NCBI RefSeq assembly: GCF_047495875.1
Contig: NC_092463.1
Span: 33,979,724-34,043,723 of the forward strand
Length of the DNA stretch: 64,000 nt
Reading direction: 5' to 3'
DNA from: Pithys albifrons albifrons
Taxonomy: Eukaryota; Chordata; Aves; Passeriformes; Thamnophilidae
A program made the position numbers and the translations under genes. How positions within the stretch are numbered: the stretch's first letter is position 1; each line of letters starts with the position of its first letter. Below the pieces are notes generated by a model, which did not search any database, was not told the DNA's origin, and saw only the letters and a program-made list of their open reading frames with translations. Of this stretch, positions 12,201-26,127 are shown piece after piece.

Positions 12201-15200
12201 TGTAACTATTATCCTTATGCTGCCAGTTTTTAAAATACTTCCCTAGTGATGAACTGAATCCTTTATCTGAGCTAAACCCAATGCCTGTAATACCTCTGAG
12301 GCTGTCTAGTCATCATTTTAAACATGCTTAAGGTCTTGGCAGGTAAGAGAGAGGTTAAATAATATTAATTAACACATTACTGTTGCTACACTTGACTGAT
12401 GGTGAATTTCACTAAAATTTTTACAAAAAGTCACAAGTTATTTAAGCAAAAAAAAAATTAAAGCAGACTATTTCTAGCTAATTGTTATACTTTTTATAAT
12501 ATCTGGCCAAAAATGATAATCAGACTTCCAAAAGTATTATGTTGATGAAAACAAACATTTCTGAAACATATCACTCTATAAGCAAAATCATCTCATGTAC
12601 TTATTTTGTCATGACAAATTTGTGTTTCATGCCTCCTTCTATTGCAGTTTAATCTCATACTCCCATGTTTGGGCCACCTTAGTGTTTTTTTATGACTCAA
12701 CTGTCAGATTCTCGCTCAAGCACTTTATTATACTTTATCTTCTGCCAAGTTATGCATGGAAAGAAAATCTAGTCATTGCCTTTACTTTTTAAAATTCCTC
12801 CTCAAAAATTTGCTTAAATATCTGAAGCTCAAGGTACTGCTTTGGTTTAAGTGAAACTTCTGATTTTGTTGGGTGGTGTCAAATACTTCCTCTAGTCTTA
12901 TTCCTGACTTTACAAATCAAATAGTATATTTTTGGCTTTATTTTCCCTGCCTCTATAAGCTAGCATTGCTTACTGTATGGAGATGAATATTGGAAGGGCT
13001 AAGAAAAATGCTAATACCTTTGAAATGTTCTCTGCAATGAAGTGATTTCCTTCTGGGAAACAAAAAAACTTCATATCACGTGTTTGCTTCATACGCTTGT
13101 TTAACGTTGCTGCTTGGAAATGAGGTGGTGAAGTTGATTATAAAACATGTGGACTGAATTTAATCTTGCGTTGGAGTTTATCCACCTAGTGGTTTCTCAC
13201 CTGCAGTTCTTTCCTTAATAATGATGTTACCAGGAGGGACATAGTGCAGATGAGCTAAAGAAAAAGTGTTTAAGACATGCTACTCCATCTGTGATGCACG
13301 TTGCTTTGTCCTGAAAGTTTAGCAGGAACCCCAGCAATGATGCCTAACCCTCTACCTATCTGGGGTTTCAAGGAGTGTCTGCTTTTTCATATGGTTTTCC
13401 CAGATGACAGTCTTCTACCTGATGTATCAGGTCTGTATATCTGGAGCATTTGGAAATAATATTTGGGTCCCATAGGTGAGAATTTCCCCTCTTAACTCAC
13501 AGAATACACAAGTTTTATTTTAAAAAATTCAGTAAAAGGGATTTTAATTTCTAGTGTTTAAATAATTATTCTTTTAGTTCAGAATTAAACCCTAAGCATA
13601 ATAATTATGTTCTCCTGGCTCCTTTGGACTGTAATCATTTTATTACAGGCTGCCAATTTGCTGTACTGTTTCCTGATGATTTCTCAGTGATGCAGAAAAG
13701 TGATCTCGCTGCTACTTCTGGTGCTGGAGCCCTGGCTTTAAGAATGGGTTCTGCAACCCATTCTGCAAATTACATGATTGTTCATACAGCATTAAAATAA
13801 AATTTAAAAAATTCCTCTGCTCAAGAACATTAGTCAGTATTAGCTCCATAGAAGTCTTTTGATGTCCAGTGATTTTTGTAATTGTGTATTGAAGTTCCTG
13901 CCTCAGCAAATGAAGACACTGCAGGCCTGGCTGCCTGTGCTTAAGGCCAGCTGGTCTGGATACACATCACTGGTTTGCAACTGGCCCTCTCTGCTGGCCC
14001 TGACATGCTCCGCTCTGACTTGGGTGCAGTGGGACTGCACTCTGGTTGGAGAGGTCATTGCACTGCCTGACTTCCACTTCAGGAAGTAGAGACCATCAAA
14101 TAAAAGGAGTGTTTAGCATGCTCAAACAAATGGAAATGGTTCTCAGCATACAGTGTATCTGTAGCTTCTTACAGTGTTATAGATATTAAATGTTTTATGT
14201 TTAAGAACTTGATGAAAGAAACATTCATTGGAGAAAGTAAGAATAAATACTGCTTCAGGTCTTTGAAGTCTCCGTAAAGTTGGGACCTGACAGAGCTATC
14301 TGTAGCAGTATCGCTGCGTGCTGGACTAAATGCTTCTTAAGTGTCTTTCTTCTGTTTGCCACTGTGAGAGGCCCTGGGCTTAACATACATTTGTCTGACC
14401 CAGCACAATCTTTGTTCTTAATGCACGGTTACTTAAATACATGGGGAAAAGCAGTGGCATTGATGTTATGGAATGCTGATGTTAGAGAGAAAAAAAGTTA
14501 CCACTACCATTATCATACTATTCTTAGTGCAGTTCATTTAGCAACAGCAATTGATTTTTCCCCCCTGCATCTAGTAGGTAATGATCTTTCATTCCATTCA
14601 GCTACAACACTGTGACAGCAAAGGAAGAGATGACATGCAGGATTAGCTGGGGAGCCACTTCACAGTCTTCCTGATCACTTATGGGGATTTTTTTTCTGTA
14701 ATGCTTTTTTTCCTAAAGTTTTTATGTCCATGCAGTGTGAAAATTATGGCATTCTTTAATTTAAAAGAAAATTATTACTAAACTATTTTGTGTCTGGAAT
14801 AATAGGTATGAGAACAAGGCACAAATGAAGCAGCACTTGTTTCAAGATACCTGGTTTCCATCAGAAGTTAACATTTGTATGCTTTTGCTGTGGTCCCACA
14901 AGCAATGTCTGGTTTACACGGCCAAACATTTGAAAAGCAAGAACAAGCCATAATAAAGAAGATGAATGTGAAAAGGAGAGATAAAATTTTCAGTCAACCT
15001 GCAGGTAAAGATACAGTTCCATTTGAGGTGGAACTTGAATCTTTTTGATATATGCTTCCAACAATGTAGTTTTTTATTTGAAGTCCATGCTTTCACTTCT
15101 TTCTGCTTTGTCCTTTAAGGCTTGACTTACTTAGGAGCAGTTCCATATAGTTGATGTGCCATTTATGTTAAACTGAAACTTGGAAAGAAATTTGCTACAT

Positions 15201-16947
15201 GACTCTGCTTGTGTGATTTCAAGAGTAGGATCACACCCTAAATCTAGTAGTTTAAAGATTAATTTTCATTGATTTATTTTTCAGTGATTTTTCCCTAGGT
15301 AGGAGAAGCACTAGTCATGCTGTGGAAGAATGAGTAAAGCCACATTAATCTTTCTGACCGTAGTTTAACATATCTGCCATTTCCTTTCTGTTCATGTGTC
15401 AAAGAGAAATAAAATGTAAACATAGCCAAACCCTTCGCAAACAAGTCTTACTTCCATTATTCTGAAGTACTCTCATTGTATAAGAAATATCAAAAGGCAG
15501 TGGCATTCTGTTTCTTCTAGGCAGAAAATACAGCATATGCACAGTGTGGCTGACTCCACTCCAACATCCTCATTCAGTGTTAAAAGCATTGATGAGGAGG
15601 TGGGTGGTGAAGTTGTCTACTGTTTTTTAAACCTAACCATCTACAGAGATAATTCAGGCTAGTCTTGCTGTTTCTTTGTCTCTGTTACATATTTATAACT
15701 ATTAGGGTGATCCTTTTCCCCCTGCATTTTCACAGCACTTTTTTTACATGACTTAAAAGGAAATTTGTATATGTATGTCCAAGTCACCAAATGGGTTCAC
15801 GTCTGTCTTATTGTGATCTGCAGGTGCTCAGTGGAATTTGGGATGAAATGTTTTGCCAGGGTTTTAGCTACCTCATAACTAGAAAGCTGGATTCCTTTCA
15901 CCATATTGAGTGACATTCTCATAGCTGATACGATATTTGATTCACAAAGATCCTCTTGATGTAAATTAATCTAGGGTGTAAGTATATAGGAGGTGAAAAA
16001 GTAAGTATTTTCTCCTAACTGATGTTTTTCACTTAAAAGGATGCAGTCATTTATTTCTGTTTCTCAGACTGAGGAGGACAGTGTTACATGTGTGTACTCC
16101 ACAGTGCAGTGAGTGTTTGCTTATACAGCCATTGTACCATGGACTCAAACATATGCAAGGAAAATGGAGACAGTATCTTGCCTTTCAGGAATATTTACTT
16201 CCTGTGGAGCCATTGTTGTCTCATACCTCTTTTAGCTGAAGAAACTTTGCAAAGTTTTTTTGGCAAATGAGTTGACTTTGTGGTTTTATTACCTTAGAGA
16301 AGACAATTGTTTATTTGTTATTCTTCCTTTCTAAGGACCCTCCATTCCCAACCATCTACTTCAGAGAATTCTGATGCTGCCAAGAACTGTTTATGTAGTA
16401 GCATGTGTGGTATTTTGAAACTGATACCTTGCTTTTACAACTGACTTTATTAATTTTCTGAGAACAGCTCCATTTGAAGTGAGCAGGATTTTTAAAAAGG
16501 CAAGACTTTTGTAGTTGCTGTCTTCTTTTCTGATTGAAATAATTTTTTTACCATCTCAAAGAGTCAGTCTTTCAATACCCATTGTGTTTTGGAATAACAG
16601 TTTGCAGGTGGGAAACCTTTGAAATAATTTTTTGAATTATGTTATTTTGAATAATAGAGGTTAATGTTTGGGTTTTTCCACAGTAATAGCATAATACATA
16701 ATAAAGAAGAATGCTTTCTTAGCATTTTGTTGAGCACATATTCTACATATTTGGTTTAAAGAGTCTACTCTTTGAACCAATGGAGATGTGTCAGCCGACT
16801 GAGATGTTACTCTCATTAAGTTTGTGAAGGCTCATTAACTAGTCATAGCAAATTTTATACCTGAGATTGTCCAGATTTGCTGAATAGAATTGTAACTTCT
16901 CAGTGTGTATTTTTACATGGGCCTGTGATTTCTTTATTTATTTTTAG
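9263..16947. other. AT-rich non-coding stretch
   Basis: No gene, RNA gene or recognisable transposon is seen in about 7.7 kb. A T/G-rich tract lies at about 11513-11565. A GC-richer patch at about 13910-14090 gives a 76-codon open frame (13859-14089) that I cannot relate to any family. Most of the rest is AT-rich sequence consistent with intron. Confidence 0.6.
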
Positions 16948-17012
16948 GAAAGCATTTTGAAAATATACAAACATTTAAAACACATTTCAAGCTCTTTCTC
17001 ATTCCTTCAAAG
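16948..17012 (+). CDS. Possible 65-nt exon (weak)
   Basis: The acceptor ends TTTCTTTATTTATTTTTAG and the donor is AAAG|GTAGGT. Two frames are open: after two leading bases it reads KHFENIQTFKTHFKLFLIPSK in outline (it starts KHFENIQTFK and ends LFLIPSK), and from base 1 it starts ESILKIYKHLKHI. The AT-rich composition raises the chance of a false positive. The product is not recognised. Confidence 0.22.
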
Positions 17013-20000
17013 GTAGGTATTAATGTCTTTTACATCACCTTGAGTCTATTTGTGCTTCACCAATCAAAAATTATGGGTTATCCTGGTAATTGGCCTAGGT
17101 TAAAATCCAGTGATGCCCTGCATGCTTTAATCCCACCTGCAGGTTGGCTAAAACGTGGTTCTTAATTTACATGATGTGCCAGAATTTATATGAAGTACAG
17201 ACATGAAATATATAAAATTTTAGGAATTGTGACATGAAAAAACTTTGTACTGAGCTTTGAATATTGCCATAATAGAGAAGAAAACTGTTTTCCTTCAATG
17301 CAAAGCCACTGTGTGCTTATAGCTCCGCCTAGTTGGATGTCAAGATATATATGAAAAAGTTCCGGTAGCTGTTGCGACAGGAGACAATTGCATCTTGACT
17401 TCCAGAAGGTAATTATTCTTTCCAGAACGGTTGAGTCACTGAGTAATCTAGGAGAGGTGTTTTGAAACTGCTTTCTTTAAAAGCTGGTGATCAGTAATCT
17501 CGAGGCAACAAAGAGAATAAGGGTTTGAATTCAAATAAAAAAGAAAGTAAACTCGTATGTGTTTATCACAATCCCTCAAATTCTCAGCTAATGTAAGGAT
17601 TCAAGTCTTGCATAGGAAAGGCTCATGGGTTCCACAGATGGGAAATGTCTTGATATCTGATTCATTGAGTAAAGACTGAGATTTGCTTTAAGACTAAGAA
17701 TGGTCTTAAATCTGACCTTACGTCAGAGATATGAACATCTTTTAATATTTCTGTTACTCCTTCTTTGTAACCCATGGGATTGGGGGTGTTTTTATTTGGA
17801 ATATTGCAAGTAAATGTTTTACTTTGAGTTGGATTTAGACTGTTTTCAGACAGGACAGTATGATTTGTTTGTGGGAAATCCTGATGCAGTATTCCTTAAA
17901 GCAAAAATACTGCACTGCTCTTGCGGTGCTTGCCTTTGCAGTACTGCTCTCCAGGGATGTATGCATGAGATAAAAAGAGAGCTGCACAGGGTTGCTGGTG
18001 ACAGTGATGGAGCTGATAAGTAGAGTTCTCTTGGAACAAAATATTCTGGTGGTTTCTCTTAGGGAAAAGGGAAACTCTTAGTGATTTAAGAAGATAATAG
18101 GGAACATGTTTTTGCCAATTTGTAACAGTAGCTTTCAATTATTATTCTTTTGACATTAACATCTCTTTTAAGACATGGATAGTTACTTAGAAAATTTGTG
18201 CTCCAGAAAATGAATATTTCTAATACTCATTCTAAGAAATTTGTAGACATAAAGGGAAAATAATAGTATGATAGTTGATAACAGGTGTTTAGCAAATGCT
18301 TTGAATTTAGTCCTTTTTTCCCCCCTTTGCTATTCGTTCAGCTGTCTTTTGTAAACTGTGAGCAGGAATTTTTGTACCAAGGCTACCCACTCTTGTTCTC
18401 CTGCCTGTAAAAAAGTCATGTTAATTGTTTAATAAAGCAGAATACACTACTAACAGATAAGGTGAAATTGAATATTAAATTAAAAGTTTTATCAGGAAAA
18501 AATGAATGAGACTGTTGCTATAGAACATATTACAAGGAGTATTCATAAAAGGAAAATTATGGTAGGTGACAGATACATATTTACCTAGAAGAATGTTAGT
18601 CAAAACCAGTAAGGCTTCTTTAATTTTTTTTTGTGTTTAAAATCTCAAAAGACAATACAAAGTATATTTTCTTAATTAGAGAAAAAAAATAAATTATACT
18701 ATAAAACTTAATGTGCATGCACTTCCACCAAGTATTACTGAATCTAGGAACCTTATTCAGCCTTTAATTATGCATTTAAAAGCTGTGTTAAATGTTGTAA
18801 TTATAAACCTTGGCACATCAAATTGAGTAAGTCTGTATTTAAAATGCCTATCTTCTTAAGCTTGAACATCATGTTAGTCTGTAATCAAGCAATTTTTTCC
18901 CATTCTACAGTGAGCTTAATTCATCAATGCTGTGAATGTGTAGCTATGCATTTCTTTATAATGTCATCATTTTTTGTGATCAATAATCCTTCTTCAGCAT
19001 TCCAGGAGTACAGTGATAAAAAGAAATGAGTTTTGCTGGCAGGTTTTCTATGATTTGTCATCTCAGCATATCAGTTTGTCTGAAAGGGGAGTTTATATAT
19101 CTTCTCTGATGTAGGGAAGTATTATTCCTTTTCACAAATGCCAAATGGAGAAGTGGAGATTTAAAGTGTCATATTATTTTGTTTGCTTTGAGACCTCCTA
19201 GTTTTCTAAATCCTTCATATTAGCAGCGTGTTGACTTTCTCCAGTGCGCCTTGGTGACTGTAGGTGTTGGAAGGGCATGGCCATTCAGAACTGGCTTACA
19301 GGGATGCCCATGTCGGGCACCACACGTGGAAGGGACTTGGACCCATGATTTGCAGCAGGTTGGTGCCAAGAAGAGAAATGAATGCTCTGAGGAAAAAAAT
19401 TCTTCTCTGATTCAGGAGAGCTCTTCTGCACTGCTGAAGTGATGTTGATTCATATTTAGAAGCTTAGTATTTTAGACAAAAATAAAGAAGATGATGAAAA
19501 AGACACAAGACCCAAATGTTGATTGTAATCTGAAACATAAGCGTATGAACTGTATCTCAGGAGTTTCTTTTGAAGTGGAGTAGAGAAAGAATCTTTTTTC
19601 TGCATAGTCCAGTCTTGTAGATAGGTAGCAGGGATTTTAAATAAGTTGGGCATATAGCCATACAACTACAAAATAGTAAATTTTTATGCCTACCTTCAGC
19701 TAGGGATGGAATTATCAAGCATTTTAGTTTGACTAAAGGGAAGTAATATTCAAATATTAATGAAAGAATAATTCAAAATAGAGGGGCAAACAGAAAGGAG
19801 CATGAAATTCAGCATGGACAAGTAGATTTTACTAAGATTTTCTTTTGTTAAGACATCTGGATTTTCTTTTTCCTGCAAAATAAATCTAGATTTATTTTGG
19901 CTGATCTTCAGTCAAACAAGTAGTAATGACAGTACATGGGAACTTAGTTAAGTTTGTCAGGTTTAGACACTGGTACTTATCCTTTGGAATTCCTTGATTA

Positions 20001-20456
20001 CAATGTCTTTATAATGGCTAAGTACAAAACTTCAAGTATATATGATAACTTGTAACATTTATCTTGTTCTATAGAAAACTATTTAAACATGACACAAGTA
20101 GAAGAAATTGTAACATTGGGAGAATATACTTCTAGGTCTTCCTAGTAATAATGTTGTCACTGGGATAATAATAGCTGGAAAACATCACTGATATAGGGCA
20201 AAATAGTACATAGAAGAAAGTGAGTCCTCCTGGACTGGCATAAAAAGTTAGGGTGTTGCAATGCACAATGCAGATTTATATATTTGATATCTAGAAAAAT
20301 ATTGCAGTAAGTTTATTTTATCAGCTGAATATGGCAGAGGAGAGTGAGTTTGAGGAGTGAGTGCGTGTTGTTTGTGAGATAATTGTAGGCTGTCGGTGTG
20401 ATGTAACTAAGAAAAAGAAACAAAAAATTTGATTGTGGTAAGCCTCTTTTTAAGTC
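17013..20456. other. AT-rich non-coding stretch
   Basis: Nothing gene-like is supported. A short GC-richer island at about 19240-19370 (with GGGATGCCCATGTCGGGCAC) has no assignment. Otherwise the DNA is AT-rich and non-repetitive. Confidence 0.55.
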
Positions 20457-20924
20457 TTGAGAAATAGCATCTGCTTCAGGTCACCACTGTTTATTTTGTC
20501 CCATAATCTTGGAAGGAAAAAAGTCCAACTCCAAACCCAAAACCAGATAGTTGGCAGTTACACTGAGCATGGTAGTCAGGTCCTCCTGGATCAGTATTTC
20601 CAGATTCCTTTCCAGGATTCCTTTAGACAAGATACACTGTGGATCAGGAGTCTACATAAGAAAATGCCAGACAAATCTGTTTCAAGAATGAGATGCAGAA
20701 GACTTAGGGTAATTTGCAGTTGGAATAAACTTTGTCAGGACTTCAGAGAAGAAGGTGGATATCTCCACGGAAAGCGTGGACCTTCAGCAGCCATAAAAGT
20801 CCGACTGAGGATGCAGGAGCACGTTTTAATTTTTTTCAGGCTACATTTCTCATTGTTGAAAAAACTGTTCCCTCTCTGTTCTGGGAAGAAAGCTTTGGAC
20901 CAGATTCTTCAGACTAGTCAGTCT
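20457..20924 (+). other. Long open frame without a recognisable product
   Basis: A + strand frame is open for about 156 codons before it runs into the antisense CR1 fragment that follows, and it stays open to 21035. It has no ATG at its left end (it opens at TTG), no recognisable domain, and no splice signals that I could fix at its edges. It could be part of an old repeat, an exon, or chance. I lean toward non-coding. Confidence 0.2.
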
Positions 20925-21345
20925 TCTGTTCTCCAGGCTGAACAACCCCTACTCTCTGCTGGGCATCATAGGAAAGGTGCTCCAGCCACCTGGTCATCTT
21001 CATGGCCCTGCTCTGGACTTGCTCCAGCAGGTTGATGTCCTTATGTTTTAAGTCCCTGAACTGTACACCGTACTCCAGGTGGGGTCTCACGAGGGCAGAA
21101 TAGAGAGGCAGAATCACCTCCCACTTGAATCACCAGAATCCACCTGCAGGCCATGCTGCTTTTGATGCAGCACAGGACACTGTTGGCTTTCTGGGCTGTG
21201 AGTGTGCACTGACCAGTCACATCAAGCTTCTCATCCACCAACACCTTCATGTCCTCAGCAGAGCTGCTCTCAGGCCATTCTCTGCCCAGCCTGTATTTGT
21301 GCTTCTGTTTCAGCTGTCACCCAAACCCGAAGCTGTGTGCTGCAC
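20925..21345 (-). mobile_element. CR1 LINE fragment, antisense
   Basis: Read on the - strand this is the C-terminal part of the CR1 reverse-transcriptase frame. It includes [19 protein letters not shown] (- strand, from about 21117 leftward) and the preceding KANSVLCCIKSSMA region. On the + strand it shows GGACTTGCTCCAGCAGG and CAGGTGGGGTCTCACGAGGG, the complements of conserved CR1 sequence. Frameshifts separate the pieces and the 3' untranslated end is missing, so the copy is broken at both ends. Confidence 0.92.
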
Positions 21346-23299
21346 CAGAGTGTAGTCAGTCAGCTGCCTCTTACCAATGATTAGCTGCCTCTTATGAATG
21401 ATTTTCCTACCTCCCCTTTCCTGTAGGGAGACTGGCAGAGGTTTTGACAGTGCGATTATGTGACTGTTCAGTTTTTCACTGGGATATAAGAGGTTTCAAA
21501 GTAAAATCCACTAGTGATTTCTCTTTCCTTCAGGAATGATTTTGAGTTTCTCGGTAGCAGCAGTGAAAAGTTTATGCCCTCCTAAAAAACAAATTAATTT
21601 AGTCCACGATATAAGGAGGAAGTTAAGATACTTTTACCCACATTGAAGTTAGAACACTGTTTCATCCTGGACCTCCAGAGATTCAGCCAAAATTGTGCAA
21701 TAAAAAGAATTTAACACTGGTGACTGGCAGGTAGATTTTTCTATACACTGTTTATATACTTTTTCTATACACTGTTTATATGCTCGCAGATAACTACTTA
21801 AAACTTTAGAAATATTTGTAATTGTTAAGCCAACAGCTCTTACAGTTAGTGGTGATGTTTATTTGCCATTCTAAAAAGAATATAGAATGGAAATTGGTAT
21901 TTTCCCTTTCTTGGATTTTTTATTTGGAGAACAGACCTCTGGTAAGGGTCAGCACTGTGCATCATCTCACTGAAATAGTCAAAGTCTGTAGTTTGTGTCC
22001 CACTGAAGACATCAGTTTTATTTCAAATTCTATTTGCAATGCAGTTCCTAGAAAAAGAGAAGCAGAAATTAAAAACTAATAATTTGCATTGTCTGTATGA
22101 GGAAAGCCCTATGGTTACGGCTAGTTTTGTTGTTCACAAATCGTGTTTACATACCTGTTATATTAGTGTCACAACATTTCTGTTAAATCATATCAGTGTC
22201 TTGGACAGACCATTCCGGTAGTGGCAGCCCATTCTCCATTTGTTAGATTTGTTAGGAAAGAGATAACTAGGGTTTCTCAGAGATTGAAGGTCCTAAGGAA
22301 AGGTCCTGTCTGATGGCCAGGCTGCCAGTGTTTTACCTTGGCTGGCAATATTCAACATATTACTTGCTACATGGTGTGCTGGAAACGTCACTTATGAGAG
22401 TGAGCTTTGGCATGTTTCCGGCCATTACACACTTAGCTTAAAAGGAGAGCACAATGGCAGGCAGACTGATCTATGCTTGATTTTCATGTCTGGCTTTTGA
22501 GTCAGTGAATAAGGATTCAGATCAGTGAATAAAGCTTGTAGTCCAAGGAAAACAAGATCAGTCCCCAGGCTGGAAACTGCTCATTTTCTGTTGCAGCGTG
22601 TCAAAAGGATGACATTAGTAAGAGTTCTCATGCAGTGTCCTAAGGTCAGTTTTGTCACATACAGTGTAGATCCCAGATAATTTTATGGGACAGTTTATGC
22701 TGTAATTATTTATTGACTGTGTTGCAGCAGCACCTAGTGGTTCAGATTAAGATCAGGAGTGAAATTCTCATGGCACATGATTTCTGCTGGAAGAACTCAC
22801 ATTGGAAATAGAATGGAAGTAGTAGGGTGTGGGAAGCCAAGGCAGAGAACAGGGAGATGTCTTATTAGTCACTACAGGAGAGCTGAGCTATAGCCAGCAA
22901 GAGGCCTAAGTCTGCATTAAAGGTTTCAACTTCCTTTTTACATAGAAACATGCTTTTTCCTAACAGCAGCTCTTGTTAGCTCACTGCCTTTGGAAAATGT
23001 ATTGTTTTAATATGGACATACCTACTTACTTGTAATCATGGTTAGAAGTCTATAATCCTAACACTTTGGTTGAATTTGAACAAATAACTGCAGCCCAGCT
23101 ACCTGTTGTCAAATGCTACCCTTTGAAATTCAGAGTGTGGCATTAGGATTGCTCACTGCATCCCAATGCATGGTGCTTCTCTCGCTTGGCTGCTTTAAAG
23201 ATAGAGCTTCACAGGTATATAGTGTACATTAGTATTCCAACTGCACTGACTTCCTGGAAGGGGGTCTGCAAAGAGGGTTTAGTTGAAATTTCCAGGCAT
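21346..23299. other. AT-rich non-coding stretch
   Basis: No gene or recognisable repeat is seen. The region contains a local near-duplication around 21741-21780 (CTATACACTGTTTATA twice) and nothing else of note. Confidence 0.55.
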
Positions 23300-24352
23300 G
23301 TAAAGGACAAGAAGGTCATCAGGAGTAGTCAGCATGAATTCACCAAGGAGAAGTAATGCTTGACCAGTAAGAAACTTCAGTGATTACATGAATAGATTGA
23401 AAACTGGTAGAACAGCCAGGGATCAGTGGCATGAAAGTCTAGTTGGAGGCCAATAACCAGAAGTGTACCCTGGAAGTCAATGCTGGATCCAGTCCTGTTA
23501 AATATTGTCATTAATGATCTGGAGGATGGGGCAGAATGTACCCTCAGGAAGTTTTCAGATGGCACAAAACTGGGAGGAGTGGCTGATACGCCAAAGGGTT
23601 GTGCTGCCATCTAGAGGGGCCTTGACTGGAGAAAGGAGGCCACAGAAACCTCATAAAGTTAACAGGGGGAAGTGCAAAGTCCTGCAGCTGAGAAGGAACA
23701 GCCACAGGCAATGGGAAAGCAGCTTTGCAGAAAGGACATGAAGGTCCTGGTGGACACCAAGTTGAAATATGCCAGCAGTGCCACCCCCTTGTGATAAAGA
23801 AGATGAGTCGTGCCTGGGCTGTATTGGGCAAAGTATTGCCAGCAAATCGAAGGAGGTCATCTATTCAGCACTGCCTGGTGTGCAGTTTCCAGTTCTGGGC
23901 TCCCCAGTAGAAGAGAGACATGAACATCCAAAAAGGGTCAAAAAGATTGGCCCAGAACTTGAGTATCTCTTATGCGAGGAAAGGTTGACAGCTGGGACTG
24001 TATAGCCTGGAAAGAGAAGGCTCAATATAAATATCTGAAGGATCTGTGCAAAGATGTCCAAGCCTGACTTCTCTCACCAGTGCCCTGTGAAGGGGCCAGA
24101 GAGCAATTGGTGGCAGAACCTGTAACACAGGGGCTTCCTTCTGAACATCAGGATGTGCTTTTATTGTGAGGGAGACTGAGCACTGACATGGGTTGCCCAG
24201 GGAGGTTTTGGAGTCTCCATCCTTGGAAAGAGTCAGAAGCAGTCTGGACATGGTCCTGGGCTCTAGGTGGCCCAGCTTGAGGGCAGGGTGGTTGGTCCAG
24301 GTGACCTCCAGAGGTCCCTTCCAGCCTTAGACATTCTGTGATTCTATCATAT
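23300..24352 (+). mobile_element. CR1 LINE, 3' portion, degenerate
   Basis: It begins in the reverse-transcriptase region (GGACAAGAAGGTCATCAGGA, CAGCATGAATTCACCAAGGA). It continues through TTTTCAGATGGCACAAAACTGGGAGGAGTGGC, where the catalytic FADD motif would lie, and runs to the 3' end (GGTGACCTCCAGAGGTCC, ACATTCTGTGATTCTAT). Between about 23360 and 23400 it skips some of the expected reverse-transcriptase sequence, so an internal deletion is likely. Several stops and frameshifts interrupt the frame. It is a dead 5'-truncated copy of about 1 kb with an intact 3' terminus. Confidence 0.93.
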
Positions 24353-26113
24353 AATAAAGTCTTCTGTAATTCATCCAAACAGAAAGTTCTTATGGCAACA
24401 TTTTTAAGACTATGGAAATCTGAACAGCTTTTAGAGATTTTTGGATCAGAGCCTTGATCTACTGCTAAGTATTTAATTTTTTAAACAGCAAACTTAACAA
24501 AAAACAATGTTAGCAGGCTTTAGTCATGATTCATTCAAAAGTAAGGAGGAAAAATTAAGGACAGAAACAGGGAGTCTCTGCTTGTGACATAAAGGTGGAA
24601 TTCATGGAACTCTTACTAGTTTTGTGAGAGTCTTGGACAGTTATTTTGCTTTGTGAAAACCTGATATGTTACATCATCCATTATGCAGAATTATAACAAT
24701 GCTTGTACAACACTTAACCTATTAAATTTGCAAGAAACAGTTCAGAAAAATAAAATACAAATTTGATTTGGATTTCCATTCTCGTATCAAGGACTTCATT
24801 TTAAGTCCAGCAGGTTCTTCAATGGATATCCTCAATGAAGGTAATGGAAAGGCCTTTCTGTTGAAATAACTATTTTTGTGTGGGTGAGAAAGAGACTAAT
24901 GTTTCGAGAATGTTGACAGAGCCCAAGTGATTTTGATTTATTATGCTACTAGGGCTTTAGTAAAGGAATTACTTAGAAGGTAAGAAATTACAGAAGTTAA
25001 ACTAGAACATGAAAGACAATATATAACTATCACTTTCTGCTTACACTTCTCTGTCAAGCTTCCTACTTTCCTACTTTCTTGTTTGTCAGCTTTTTTCAGA
25101 CTCAATTTTGCGTTCTGTTCTGCGGCATCAGTGCATGGCACAATCTAGAATAATTCATCTGCTGGTTATCCCCCTCCAACCATCACCCTTTCAGCTTCTC
25201 ACCTTCACAGCTTACAGGTCAATTTTGTTGTGAAACCAACAGTGAATGTAGTTGTTTTGTTGACTTCTTAATTTTGTTTTTCCTGACTTCTGTCTCCCTG
25301 CCTGCCTGTCTCCAGTGCTCCCTGGGGCATGGACCATCCCTTCTTGAATGTCTAGAAAATGCTAACACATTATGGTTACTACATGTACACAGAACAATCT
25401 GTGGCAAGTAAAGATTAAGAGGAAGATGGAGATGAGTAACTGGAAGATGTAAACTTTGTCCATCAATTGTGTTAAACTGCAGGAACATTTTGCATTATAA
25501 GGTCAAGGAGAAGCTCTCATTTTTACTTTCCTAATATAGCTCTCATAACTGTATGCTCTCTTCTGGGATGATTTCTAGACATGGAATACGTATCTGAAAA
25601 AATTTTCCCTTGTTATTTCTTGCAAAATCACTGTCATGTATAGGGAAGTAGTTTTTTGTGGTAAAACAGACAGATATGTATACAGTAATACATTTATATG
25701 TCTTGCTTTTGCAGAAGTTTTTTTTTTTAATTACTTCACAACAGGCTCCTTATTTTTTGAGTTTGTACTTTAATTTAAATCAAAAAGGTAAGTTATGTCA
25801 AAGCTTGGAAAAATGTGGTAATTTAATCAAATCAATTTTGTTTATTACAAACAATGTTTCACTGAGTACTCAGGAAACAGATTTGCTTGAATTCACAGTG
25901 TTGTACATAAGCTTGTGAGTGAAGGACTTGCAGTGACAAATATCTACCACTACCATTGAAACAAAGAAATGCTTTGCACTTCTGCGGCTCTCGGCTTTCC
26001 TTTCCCCATAATGCATATTTCTATTTCTCAAAGTTTATGATTTACCTGCAGTTATGCTGTATCCTACAACAGGAACTGAAAAAAGCTGTATATTGGAGGG
26101 GTTTTTTTCTGTT
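24353..26113. other. AT-rich non-coding stretch
   Basis: Apart from one weak exon-like interval (25745-25787), no gene or repeat is recognised. Confidence 0.55.
25745..25787 (+). CDS. Possible 43-nt exon (weak)
   Basis: It is preceded by a T-rich tract and CACAACAG, and followed by a strong donor AAAAAG|GTAAGTT. The open frame reads APYFLSLYFNLNQK with one trailing base. The acceptor could also be the earlier TTTTGCAG at 25714. The product is not recognised and the AT-rich codons make chance likely. Confidence 0.18.
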
Positions 26114-26127
26114 ATACATTTCTGCGT
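26114..26127 (+). repeat. Target-site duplication, left copy (SINE 2)
   Basis: The 14-base sequence ATACATTTCTGCGT is repeated exactly at 26443-26456. Part of the match (ATACAT) overlaps the tail repeat unit, so the true duplication may be a few bases shorter. Confidence 0.85.
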
